Below are positions 11,402-21,982 of a DNA stretch of 64,000 bases, one piece after another. The stretch comes from Cryptomeria japonica. Taxonomy: Eukaryota > Streptophyta > Pinopsida > Cupressales > Cupressaceae. Below the pieces are notes generated by a model that saw nothing but the letters and a program-made list of their open reading frames with translations, did no database searches and had not been told where the DNA came from. The number at the start of each line of letters is the position of its first letter. Position 1 is the stretch's first letter. The position numbers and the translations under genes are program-made. The DNA lies in assembly GCF_030272615.1 (NCBI RefSeq), contig NC_081412.1:100627796-100691795 (forward strand). Direction: 5' to 3'.

Positions 11402-14400
11402 TGCAGGAGCACCTAAGGGTGAGAAAATACCCTTTTCAATTTGGCATAAGGATTGGTTAAAGTCCATTAGGTTGTCTATAGAGAGCTTGTTGTGCATTTT
11501 TTACTTCATTTTGAAATTTTGTGTTTCAGCAAGACTTGCCCTGATGAAACCGCCAGCTAATGGATGAGAAAGTCTAGGATGATCAACGTCAGTTGCGATA
11601 CCACTATGGAAAGATGCAAGAGGTTTATCTCCCATGGCTTGTGACCATGGTGGGACCCAGTGATAAAGGAGAAGCTCATTCTGGGCGGTTAGTGAGGTCG
11701 TGCTAAGGTGGCAGGATAGGGACCCTAGAGCCAATCAGAGGGTGCCACGTGGTGGAGCGCGGAAAGTTGTCATCAACCATTGAAAGTCAGAGTGTGGAGT
11801 GCTACCATTGACTATCGGAACAACCGGTTTTACCCTACCCCGATGCTTGATGAGTTTGCATAAGGCCGAAAAGGAGCTATCGAATATCCGCAAGAATGTT
11901 TTCCACCTACCCTGATATCCTGATGAGGTTGCCAATGGGTTGGAGCGAGTCAGAGTGAGTTTAGAGTGGAATTATCAGGTATCGGCAAGATGAGTTTTCA
12001 TGTCACTCGATAACCCGATAAACAAGTGCACTATTTGGGAGCTACATCGAAGACCCAATGGAACAACATGTTGGCATTATATGAACTGGTATGAGGACAT
12101 AATGACATTGTGTGTTGTCATTGATGTCAATATGATGAAGAGAAGAGAACCGGTATAACACTATAAACTGGTATTTGTGCCAAAGTGAAGTGATGTGTCT
12201 GTTTAAGGTGAACCGACATATGGTTATGGGAATCGGCACATGGAAGCTTTGTATGACTACCAGTTGGTAGTCTCAACTTCAGGGTTTCCGGTTGGAGTGC
12301 TTCAAGCATGTGTGGCTCAACTAGTGACTTTGTGTGATGAGTTAGCATGGTAACGAAGAACAGATTATGCTACCATGTAAGCCTTGTCCACATGAAGGAT
12401 CTTGCATGAAGGAGATTATTCCTATCTACCTTGGGAATGTGCAAAGTCTATAAATGGTGATAATGTGTGATGGGTTATTAGCTGCCATGAAATCGGTGGA
12501 AAACAAACGATGGAGAATGTCTTGAGATTGGATCAAGACTGTTGCAATGTGCTCAATGGTTACGATTGAACCGTTTGAATTCCTTAACCTAACAGGTTTA
12601 GGGTTTAGGGTTTATGCTACCGACCTATCTATTTTCCTATAAGGTCAATGTAGTGTTTCTTTCTGAGGTTGTTGGCAAATGTTGTGTGTGTGTATCTAGG
12701 AGAAGAGATATGTGATTCTTGCCAGACCAGAGGAGAGAAGTGATACCTGCTGAGTGTAAGTGCAGAAGGTGAAGAGGAGCTTAAGAGGATCTGCATTGGC
12801 ATTGAGTGCTGTTACCAGATCATTGTAATACCTGTTGATCTTGAACTACCTCAACAGTTGGGAAATCCCTTAATAGGGTAGCTTTAACTGGCTTGCTGTA
12901 AATCCTTTAACAGGGTGACTCAAAACCATTGAGTTCTTGAAATCCTCTAACAAGTTAACCTTTAATAGGGTTTAACCCTTAACCAGGTATTCTAGCCATC
13001 CCTTAACCGGGTGATCCCTAATAGGATTGGTTCCTAATAGAACCTATTGTGTCAGTCTTTAACCGGACAAGGCTCCTAACAGAGCATACTTCTAAAGAGT
13101 TCAAAAACAAGCTTGTGGGTATTCATCCCCACCGTGGTTTTTCCCAGTTGGGTTTCCACGTGAAAAATATGTGTTTCATGTGTGATGTCTTCTTCATGTG
13201 ATTCTATGTTGTTTTCTGTCAAGCGGTGAATCATGTTGATCTAGTTGCTTATATGTATATCTTTGATGGTAGATTACTTGTTATGCATTAGAGTGAAATG
13301 GAAATGAAGTGTTCGATTGTATGAGAAGATAAGTGTCAACCGGTTTATGCTTGTCTTAGTTATTTTGGGTTTTGCCAGTTGTACTCTATTTAAGGACTGG
13401 TGTTACTGTTTGTCTGTCAATGCACAGTGTTTGCTAACAAACTGGTTTAAGAGTGTGTTTTTGTATGTACTGATTCACCCCGTCCTCTCAGTACCAGTTT
13501 GGTACTATTTGTTCATCATTGAGTTATCACAACATACTGTTGGGAGTGCACCATCGGATATCGGCGAGACTGTTTTGACGCTACGCCAATAACCCGATAA
13601 GAAGGTGCATGAGTTGTAAACTATCATCGGTCATCGGAGCAAATGTTTTGATGCTATCTTGATGACTCGATGGAAATAGAAAGTCAGTTACAGTCAAAAA
13701 CCAAATTGTGTCGAGTTGAGTCTCGTCTATTAGGGGTGATTTAAGACATTTCTAGGAGGCTATAAAAGACCCAATGAGCATTTTTTAACGAGGTTGGATT
13801 GGGATTGTCGGATGTGTTGATTCCACGAGAACAAACTTCTTTTGAATAGCAATGTGAAGATCGTTTTCTGGTTTCTTTTCTCAGAGTTCAATTTGTCTTT
13901 GTAAACTGTAAATAATAGCTTAAATATTTAAATGCTAGTGTGATAGAGTAGATGTTACTATTCTATGTTTTGTGAGTTCCAATTTTGAAGTTGGGCCAAG
14001 CTCGGCTCTGTAGATAAAGTTGTATTTATGTTCTTGTTTTCTGTTGGTGACAAGTAGTTATAACATGGCTCTATCTTGATTCTCCATTATGGGATCCACA
14101 CAACCATTGGAGGTTATCAAGAAGAGCTAGCCATGTACAACAATGTTCTATATGTAGCAGACCAAGGAATGGCATCGTTCGTTTCAATAGATTGGCCCTA
14201 GGCGAGCTTGATGATATCCTAGCTAAGTATCAATGACCTAAGATGAAATACTTACGGGGTAGACTAGAGTCTAGGATATCAGCCTTAGACTAGAGGAAGA
14301 TGGGATCAATAGGAGGAAAGATCCTAGCTTAAGAGGAAAACAACTTAAGAGAAGTCGAAGGGATAACTAATGGTAGAGCAAACCCTGCAAGGTGTCTGGT

Positions 14401-14587
14401 TAGATTCAATGGAATAGTGAGTTGGTGGATTTATGAAAGTGAATTCACAAATACCAGAGTAACAAATCTTGGTAGTGAGGACCTAGAGTGGATTAGGGGA
14501 ATAGAGAGAAACTTTCCTGGGTTAGGCTAAGAAAAAGGCCTTGGAGTGAGTCAAGCTGACTCAAGCAATCTAGGGTCCTCCCTATCA
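11402..14587 (+). repeat. Chromovirus 5' LTR, split by a solo LTR
   Basis: The LTR parts are 11402-12068 and 13535-14587 (the CAACA at 13530-13534 is the insertion's target duplication). They are collinear with 19271-21026. A TATA box (GGCTATAAAAGACC, 13758-13771) is conserved in the right LTR at 20197-20210. Confidence 0.9.
12069..13529 (+). mobile_element. Solo LTR (1461 bp) inside the chromovirus 5' LTR
   Basis: The right chromovirus LTR reads GGAACAACATACTATTGGG without interruption, whereas the left copy has 1461 bases inserted there. The insert starts TGTTGGCATTATATG, ends GAGTTATCA, and is flanked by the direct repeat CAACA (12064-12068 and 13530-13534). It has no internal region, so it is a solo LTR left by LTR-LTR recombination. 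Its start (TGTTGGCATT) and its end (ACTGATTCACCCC..CCTCTCAGTACC) resemble the LTRs of B and C, so it belongs to the same broad group. It contains several short Pro-like and CCGGT motifs but no gene. Confidence 0.93.
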
Positions 14588-14590
14588 GAT

Positions 14591-14602
14591 TGGTATTAGA
14601 GC
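14591..14602 (+). promoter_or_regulatory. Chromovirus primer-binding site (Met tRNA type)
   Basis: TGGTATTAGAGC, three bases after the LTR, differs by one transition from the common plant site TGGTATCAGAGC, which pairs with the initiator-Met tRNA. Confidence 0.85.
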
Positions 14603-14662
14603 AAGTCAAAGATTTGGGGTAAAGAGTGTAAGACTGATCTAGTATGAGAAAAAGGAGTAAAG

Positions 14663-15849
14663 ATGGTGACAAATGTAGAATTGGCTAAGAAGGTCGATGA
14701 CAAAGAAGAAGAAAACCAATTGCTCAAGGAAAGGTTGGAGCAGTTGGAGCAGAAACTAGGTGTGGTGGAAGTCCAAACAATAGAAGTGAGTGGAAAGATA
14801 GAAGAGAAGGGTAAAATGGTGGTGATAGAGGATGAAGTCCTCGCAGCAGACCCTATTTTTGATCAGGAACCATTCTTGAAGGCTTTGAAGGAAATGAGTG
14901 GAAAATATTTGGAAGGAGTACCATTGTTTAGTGGCAAGATGGAAGTAGAGTCAGTAATGGAATGGATAGAGGGAATGGAAAACCATTTTGAGTGTGAAGG
15001 TGTGATTGAGGCCCAAAAGGTTAAGGTGGCCAAGTCAAGAATGAGAGGTGCTGTCATTACTTGGTGGAAGTTTATAAAAAATGAGAGAGAAAGAGAAGGT
15101 AAGATCCCCATCTCTACTTGGAAAGGATGGTAAGAAAGATTAGAGAGACTTATCTTCTTGAGGATTATGAAGTGCAGTTGCAAAAGAAAAGACAAAACCT
15201 AAGGCAAAAGGAGTTAGATGTAAGTACCTACACTAGAGAGTTCCAGAAGTTGTGTCTAAGGTCAAAGCTGATGGAGGATGAAAGCATTAGAGTAGCAAGA
15301 TATCTTAATGGTCTGAGATAGAACATACAAGAGGAATTGAGTTTGTTGAGTCCAAATACCATTCACAAATGTTATCAGTTGGCCCTGAAAGTAGAAGAAA
15401 AGAATAAAAAGAAATATGAAGGTACCAGTAGAGGCAGAGGTAGAGGCCGAGATTCAAAAGGTTATAGAGGAAGCTACAGTGGTAGAGGAAGTGAAATAAG
15501 ATCACAAGGAGATTCAAAATTAACTGAGCAGACTAATGAATCTAGTGGAAGAGGAAATTATGATAGAGGAAGAGGTCATAACAACAATAATAGAGGTAGA
15601 TCTGGGAGTTCTAGCAAAGGTTCATACTTTGCAAATATGAAGTGTTACCATTGCAATAATTTTGGTCATCCTGCCTATAGGTATCCAGAGAAGGCTACTT
15701 CATCATATTCAAAGAAAATAATTAATTATGTACAAGAGGATTGTAGTAGTGTGAAGTCTCCTAAAGTAAACCTTGACTCAGAGAATGGTGAGAATCTGAT
15801 GGTTAGAAGAGTACTAATCAGGGAATCGGTTAAGGAAGAACCAAAATAG
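14663..15849 (+). pseudogene. gag: Chromovirus gag (broken)
   Basis: The start ATG 14663 lies 75 bases after the LTR. The N terminus is coiled coil (KERLEQLEQKL). The retrotransposon gag fold follows (VESVMEWIEGMENHFECEG, then AVITWWKFI). A TAA at 15131 and a one-base frameshift near 15118-15131 break it; the rest reads in the other frame (NIQEELSLLSPNTIHKCYQL). After an Arg/Gly-rich linker comes one zinc knuckle, C-x2-C-x4-H-x4-Y at 15643-15684, in which the last Cys is Tyr. Stops at 15319 and 15847 are TAG. Gag packages the RNA and forms the particle; this copy cannot make an intact protein. Confidence 0.88.
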
Positions 15850-18800
15850 AGGAGGTCTCTTTTAAGAGTAAAGTGAAAGATACTTGGTAAGGTCTGTAAA
15901 GTGATCATTGACTCAAGATCAACGAACAATATCATCTCCGAAGAAGAAGTAAGTAAACTTGGGTTGAGTAGCATGCCACATAGTCATCCTTACAAGGTCA
16001 CATGAATGAATAAAGGACAACATGTGTTAGTAAATGAACAAGTATGGGTTGAATTTGCAATTGGGAAATATTTTGACATAATTTTATGTGATGTTCTACC
16101 CATGGACACCTACCATTTGTTGCTAGGAAGACCATGGCAATTTGACAGAAAAGCTATCCATGATGGAGAAAAGAACTCTTATGCATTCACAAAGGAAGGG
16201 GTGACATACAAAATTCAATCTTTGGTAGAGGATGAAGGAACCAAGACTAGTGGTCCTAATGTGCTGTTGGCTGGAGGAAAAGAATTCTTGGAAGATCTCA
16301 AGAAAGGAGATGGAGAACATTATGCTGTCTTAGTGAAACCTAGTCAAGAAGAGAAGACTAAACAAGAAAGTTTACCTAAAGAGGTTCAACAGTTGTTAGA
16401 ACAATTCAAGGACATTGTGAGCAATGGAAGACCCACAAGACTACCTCCTCCTAAAATAGTAAGTCACCAGATAGACTTTATACCCAAAGCATCACTGCCT
16501 AATAAGGATGCATATAAGATGACTCCTGAACAAAACAAAGAAGTGGTAAGACAAGTACAAGAGCTACTTGATCAAGGTCTAATCATAAAAAGTATAAGCC
16601 CATGTGTTGTGACAATGGTTTTAGCAACCAAGAAAGGAGGTGAATAGAGACTATGTACTGACTCTCAGGCAATAAACATAATCATCATAAGATATAGATT
16701 TCCTATCCCTAGAATTAAGGATTTAATGGATTGTCTTGGAGAAGCAAAGTATTTTACTAAGCTAGATTTAAAGAGTGGTTATCACCAGATCCGGATTAAA
16801 GAAGGGGATGAATGGAAAACAACTTTTAAGACTACAGAGGGGTTATATGAGTGGTTAGTTATGCCATTTGGGCTTACTAGAGCCCCTAGTACCTTCATGA
16901 GATTGATGAATGAGGTGTTGAAGGACTACTAAGGTAGATTTGTAGTGGTATACCTTGATGATATCCTCATATTCAACAAAAAAGAGAAAGAGTATCCTGA
17001 ACACTTGCAAAATGTATTAAGGAAACTACACAAGGAACAGTTGACAATCAACCTTGAAAAATGCGAATTCAAGAAATAAGAACTCATTTATCTAGGTTTT
17101 GTAGTATCTCAAGGCACTTTGGAAATGGATCCTAGCAAGGTGGAAGCAATAAAGAGTTGGCCTACACTGAAAACCGCTACTGAGGTAAGAAGTTTTCATG
17201 GACTTGCCCAGTTTTATAGGAAGTTCATTCGAGGTTTTAGTGAAATTTGTGCTCTTGTTCTTGATAAAATTAAGGGTGGATTGAAAACTAAGTTTAGATG
17301 GACTAAAGAAGCTGACTAGGGGTTTGAGTTGTTCAAAAAGAGGATAGCTACCCAACCCATCCTAGTTTTACCAATTTTTGATAAGTTGTTTACCCTAGAT
17401 TGTGATACTAGTCATATAGCAGTGGGAGTTGTTTTGAACCAAGAGGGAAGACCAGTAGCATTCTATAGTGATAAATTGAATGATACCAAGAAGCAATACT
17501 CATCCTATGATTTAAAATTTTATGCCTTGGTGCAAGATCTTAGGAAGTGGAGGCATTATCTTTTGCCCAAAGAATTTGTAGTGTTTATAGATAACCAAGC
17601 CCTGAGTTTTATCAATTATCAAGAAAAGTTGAGCAATAGACACATCAAATGGATAGAATACCTATAGGCATACACTTTCACTATCAAGCACAAAAAGGGA
17701 CAACTGAACAAGGTAGCAGATGCCTTAAGTAGAAAACTTCTCACTGTACAAAAAGTGACTTTGCAGAGCATAGGTGTGGAGAGTTTCAAGGAGCTTTATA
17801 GGGAAGATGAAGACTTCTTTGAAGTATACAAGGTATGCAGTGAGTTTAATACTCATTTCAATAGCCACTATGTAGATTACGCATTGCAGAGTGGTCTTTT
17901 GTTTAAGGGATGTTAGTTATGTGTGCCAAAGCTATTTATGGGGGACAATCTCATACAGGAAAAACATAATGGAAGTCTTAGTGGACATTTTGGTCTGAAT
18001 AAAACACTTGAGGTGGTGCAAAGATTTTATTATTGGCCAAGAATGCATAAAGATATCAGGAAGTATGTTGAGAAGTGTATTGTGTGTCAGAAAGCCAAGG
18101 GTACTAGTTCAAATGCTAGACTATACCAACCTTTACTAATTCCCAAAAGACCATGGGAGTGCATTAGCATGGATTTTATTGTGGGTTTACCAAAAAACAA
18201 GACTGGCCTAGATAGTATTTTTGTCATTGTTGACTAGTTTAGTAAAATGAGTCATTTTGTTCCATGCAAGCCTACGCATGATGCTAGTTACATTGCACAT
18301 TTATTTTTGAAAGAGGTGGTAAGAATTCATGGGCCGCCTCTCAGTATAGTTTTAGACATGGATGTGAAGTTTATGGGACACATTTGGAAAACTCTGTGGA
18401 CAAGACTGGGAAATAACCTTTCTTTTGGTTCTGCTTATCATCCGTAGACAGATGGTCAAACTGAGGTCATTAACTAAGTATTGGGTAATCTTCTAAGGTT
18501 TCTAATAAAAGAGTATGGACAAATGTGGGATCAAGTGCTACCACATGCAACATTTGCATATAATGACAGTGTCAACATAACTACAGGTAAGAGTCATTTT
18601 GAGATTGTTTATGGACTCCACCCATGCGGTGTTTGTGAACTTTGAGAATTAGGAAGACTAGAAGGAAGAAGTGGACATGTAGAGGATTTCACTCAGTCTA
18701 TGAAAGAGGTGCATGAACAAGTGCAGAAGACATTGTTTGATGCTACACAATGGATTAAGGCTAAAGTAGATGCGAGGAGAAAAAACATTCAATTTGTAGT

Positions 18801-19260
18801 TGGAGACATCATTATGGTACATCTGAACAAGGCAAGATTGTAGAAGGGAGTCCCTAGTAAGCTTCTAATGAGGAGAATAGGTCCTTGCAAAATTTTGGTT
18901 AAGTATGACTCAAATGCTTATAAGGTGGACTTACCCACAAATTTGGCATTGTCCCCTATGTTTAATGTGCAAGATTTGGTACAGTTTAAAGGTTCTGTAG
19001 CAGTGCCAGATGGATTGACTCCAGAAGGGGAGACTACTCTCAGTAATATTCTAATACCACCAGTTTGTAAACCATAGGCGTAATAGATTTTAGATTCTAG
19101 GGTGAAGTGAAAAACAAGGCATGGAGTGTACATGGAACACTTAGTCAAGTGAAGACAATTACCTGAAGCTGAAGCCACTTGTGTTGTAGAATCTGATTTC
19201 AAGCGACTGGGTATTGATGTCGCCTTGTCGTCTCTAGGGGGGGACTTGATTTTTTGTGTG
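15850..19260 (+). pseudogene. pol: Chromovirus pol: protease, RT, RNase H, integrase, chromodomain (many stops, one frame)
   Basis: All domains lie in one frame. Protease: IIDSRSTNN at ~15904, where the active-site DSG has become DSR. RT: VVYLDDIL with the YLDD box at 16951-16962, preceded by [13 protein letters not shown] and [14 protein letters not shown]. RNase H: LDCDTSHIAVG near 17395 and FIDNQALSF near 17586. Integrase: HHCC zinc finger (GHFGLNKT, then CIVCQ at 18076-18090) and core MDFIVGLP with DGQTEV near 18450. Chromodomain: ILDSRV..KTRHGVYMEHLVK..EATC..FKRLGI at 19087-19215; two conserved Trp are lost. I count about twelve in-frame stops between 15850 and 18845 (mostly TAG) and no frameshift. 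The chromodomain places it in the chromoviruses; a Tekay- or Reina-like type is a guess. Confidence 0.92.
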
Positions 19261-19270
19261 GGGAGTATGG

Positions 19271-21026
19271 TGCAGGAGCACCTAAGGGTGAGAAAATACC
19301 CTTTTCAATTTTGGCATAAGGACTAGTTCAAGTCCATTAGGTTGTCTATAGAGAGTTTGTAGTGCATTTTTTACTTCATTTTAAAATTTTGTGTTTTGGC
19401 AAGACTTGCCCCAATGAAACTGCCAGCTAACAGATGAGCAAGTCCAGGATGATCAATGTTGGTCACTATACCACTATAGAAAGATGCACGAGGTTTATCT
19501 CTCATGGCTTGGTGACCATGGTGGGACCCATCGACAAAGGAGAACTTCATTCAGGGCAGTTAGTGAGGTCATGCTAAGGTGGCAGGATAGGGACCCCAAA
19601 GCCAATAAGAGGGTGCCACGTAGTGGAGCACGGAAAGTTGTCATGGGCCATTAGAAGTCAGTGTGTGGAGTGCTACCATCGACTATCAAAACAACCAGTT
19701 TTACCCTACCTCGATGCCCGATGATTTTGCATAAGGCCGAAAAGGAGCTATCAGATATCGGCGGGAGTGTTTTCCACCTACCCCAATATCCTGATGAGGT
19801 TGCCAATGGGATGGAGCGAGTCAGAGTGAGTTCGGAGTGGAACTATCAGGTATCGACAAGATGAGTTTTCATGTCACCCAATAACTTGATAATCAAGCGG
19901 ACTGTTTGGAGCATGTGTTCAGCTATCGACATAACATGTTTGGGAGCTACACCGAAGACCTGATGGAACAACATACTATTGGGAGTGCACCATTGGATAT
20001 CAGTGGGAGTGTTTTGACGCTACGCCAATAACCCGATAAGAAGGTGCAAGAGTTGTAAACTGACATTGGTTATCAAAGCAAATGTTTTGATGCTATCTCG
20101 ATGACCTGATGGAAATAAAAAGTCAGTTACAGTTAGAAACCAAATTGTGTCGAGTTGAATCTCATCTATTAGGGGTGATTCAAGACATGTCTAGGAGGCT
20201 ATAAAAGACCCAATGGGCATTCTGTAACGAGGTTGGATTGGGATTGTCGGATGTGTTGATTCCATAGGAACAAACTTCTTTTGAATAGCAATGTGAAGAT
20301 CATTTTCTAGTTTCTTTTCTCAGAGTTCAATTTGTGTTTGTAAACTGTAAATAATGGCTTAAATATTTAAATGCTAGTGTGATAGAGTAGATGTTACTTT
20401 TTCGTGTTTTGTGAGTTCCAATTTTGAAGTCAGGCCAAGCTCAGCTCTGTAGATAAAGTTGTCTTTTTGTTCTTGTTTTCTATTGGTGACAAGTAGTTAT
20501 AACATGGCTCTATCTTGATTCTCCATCATGGGATCCACATGACAATTGGAAGTTCTCAAGAAGATCCAGCCATGTACAATAGTGTTCTATATGTAGCAAA
20601 CCAGGGAATAGCATCGGCCATTTCAATAGATTGGCCCTAGGCGAGCTTGATGATAACTTGGCTAGGTATTAGTGACCTAAGAGGAAATACTTGTGGGGTA
20701 GACTAGAGTCTAGGCTATTAGCATTAGACCAAAGGAAGATGGGATCAATAGGAGGAAAGATCTTAGTTTGAGAGGAAAACAAATTAAGAGAAGTCGAAGG
20801 GATAATTAATGGTAGAGCAAACCTTGTAAGGTGTCTGGTTAGATTCAGTGGAATAGTGAGTTGGTGGATTTATGAAAGTGAGTTCACAAAGAGAAGAGTA
20901 ACAAACCTTGGTAGTGAGGACCTAGAGTGGATTAGGGGAATATAGATAAGCATTCCTGGGTTAGGCTAGGAAAAAGGCCTTGGAATGAGTCAAGCTAACT
21001 CAAGCAATCTAGGGTTCTCTTTATCA
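19271..21026 (+). repeat. Chromovirus 3' LTR (1756 bp)
   Basis: TGCAGGAGCACC..TTTATCA. It is preceded by a purine-rich run (GTGTGGGGAGTATGG, 19256-19270) that serves as polypurine tract. The TATA box is GGCTATAAAAGACC (20197-20210). This copy shows the uninterrupted state of the site where the left LTR received the solo LTR. Confidence 0.92.
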
Positions 21027-21056
21027 ACCATTTTTCACATTAGTGTTGCCATCATC

Positions 21057-21071
21057 GCCAAAGGGGGAGAT
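21057..21071 (+). promoter_or_regulatory. Element A polypurine tract
   Basis: GCCAAAGGGGGAGAT directly before TGTTGGCAACTG. This is the standard plant copia form and is identical in style to C (40601-40616, minus). Confidence 0.85.
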
Positions 21072-21982
21072 TGTTGGCAACTGACACTCAATTGGTTGGT
21101 TTCACTATGTTGTCATTTATGGCAACATGGTATTGTGTTCCTGCTTCATGTTTTTGTTCAGTGGTGTACCAACATCGGCACCAGTAGGACAAAAGGATTT
21201 CTTTGGTCATCAACAATGCAGGCTGAGATGGTTTAGTAAAGGTTATCACTATTGGAGGCTGACATATCTTGGATCTGACATTTGTAATTGGTTTAAAATA
21301 TTTATGCATTTATGTTATCTGGTTGACATGTAATTTGATATTGTATATATCTTTGTAAGCTGACATAAGACATGCAAATTTGTATAGGGTATATAGGTTA
21401 GGTTGATAGATCATTTTGAGATAGACATGAGATAGGAGATTATGGATATGCGAATGTAATATGATGTGAAATATATCAGAGAGATTATGTATGTGAGGAA
21501 ATTCATGTAAGGGTTATTCCGACAAAGGGTTTAGTGTTCAAGACCGGAATAGGCAGAGCTTAAATTGGAATTGTATTCTGGCATAGAAGATGCTATCTTA
21601 GTAGTTCACACTTCTCTGGATTGTAGTCTAGAATTTTATGTAGTTAATGAGGCTCCTTTTGTGATTGAGCAGTGTGCTCTAGGCTATAAGCCTTCCTGCA
21701 AGTGGAGGCCCCTTATATTTTGTAATATCTCTTCATATGGCTAGTGGATTGATATTGCAGGTCACAAATCCCACCATGGTTTTTCCTCTTTGAGGTTTTC
21801 CACATATAAATATGTGTGTTATGGTTCTCATTTATGTGATTGGCTTATTGGTTGCTTTACTTCTTTCAATTCTATATGTATCGGTATACTGGTTGGTGTA
21901 TGCATGTTTTAATAAGGCTAAAATTAATCATTCTAGTATAACATTGATTTACCCCCACTCTCAGTGTTATTGGATTCCAACA
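21072..21982 (+). repeat. Element A 3' LTR (~911 bp)
   Basis: It starts TGTTGGCAACTGACAC and ends ..CCCCACTCTCAGTGTTATTGG then ATTCCAACA. The layout is like the B, C and solo LTRs: TGTTGG start, a CCCACCATGGTTTTTCC block near 21768 and a CACTCTCAGTG-type end. The exact last base may be 21982 or 21985 because the junction is a CAA repeat. Confidence 0.75.

Larger units (their letters stand above)
11402..21026 (+). mobile_element. Ty3 chromovirus, plus strand, decayed, nested in element A
   Basis: LTRs 11402-14587 (interrupted) and 19271-21026 begin TGCAGGAGCACC and end ..TATCA. A Met-type primer site follows the left LTR, and gag, protease, RT, RNase H, integrase and chromodomain follow in standard Ty3 order. 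Removing the solo LTR leaves a left LTR of about 1.72 kb against 1.76 kb on the right. The LTRs differ at many sites, so the insertion is old. The 5 bases outside the ends are GTTAG (left) and ACCAT (right); they do not match, so no target duplication is visible. Confidence 0.92.
8996..21982 (+). mobile_element. Element A: 5'-truncated, pol-less Sirevirus-like element, plus strand, interrupted by a chromovirus
   Basis: What remains is the latter two thirds of ORF2 (8996-11277), a tail with repeated AGGGGGA motifs (11253-11322), a canonical polypurine tract (21057-21071) and a 3' LTR (21072-21982). The Ty3 element 11402-21026 separates the tail from the tract. The short host piece GTGTTGCCATCATCGCCAAA before the LTR matches C (40601-40626 reversed) almost word for word. 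The 5' LTR, ORF1 and ORF2 start are absent from the window: they are either left of L1 (if L1 inserted here) or deleted. Confidence 0.78.
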
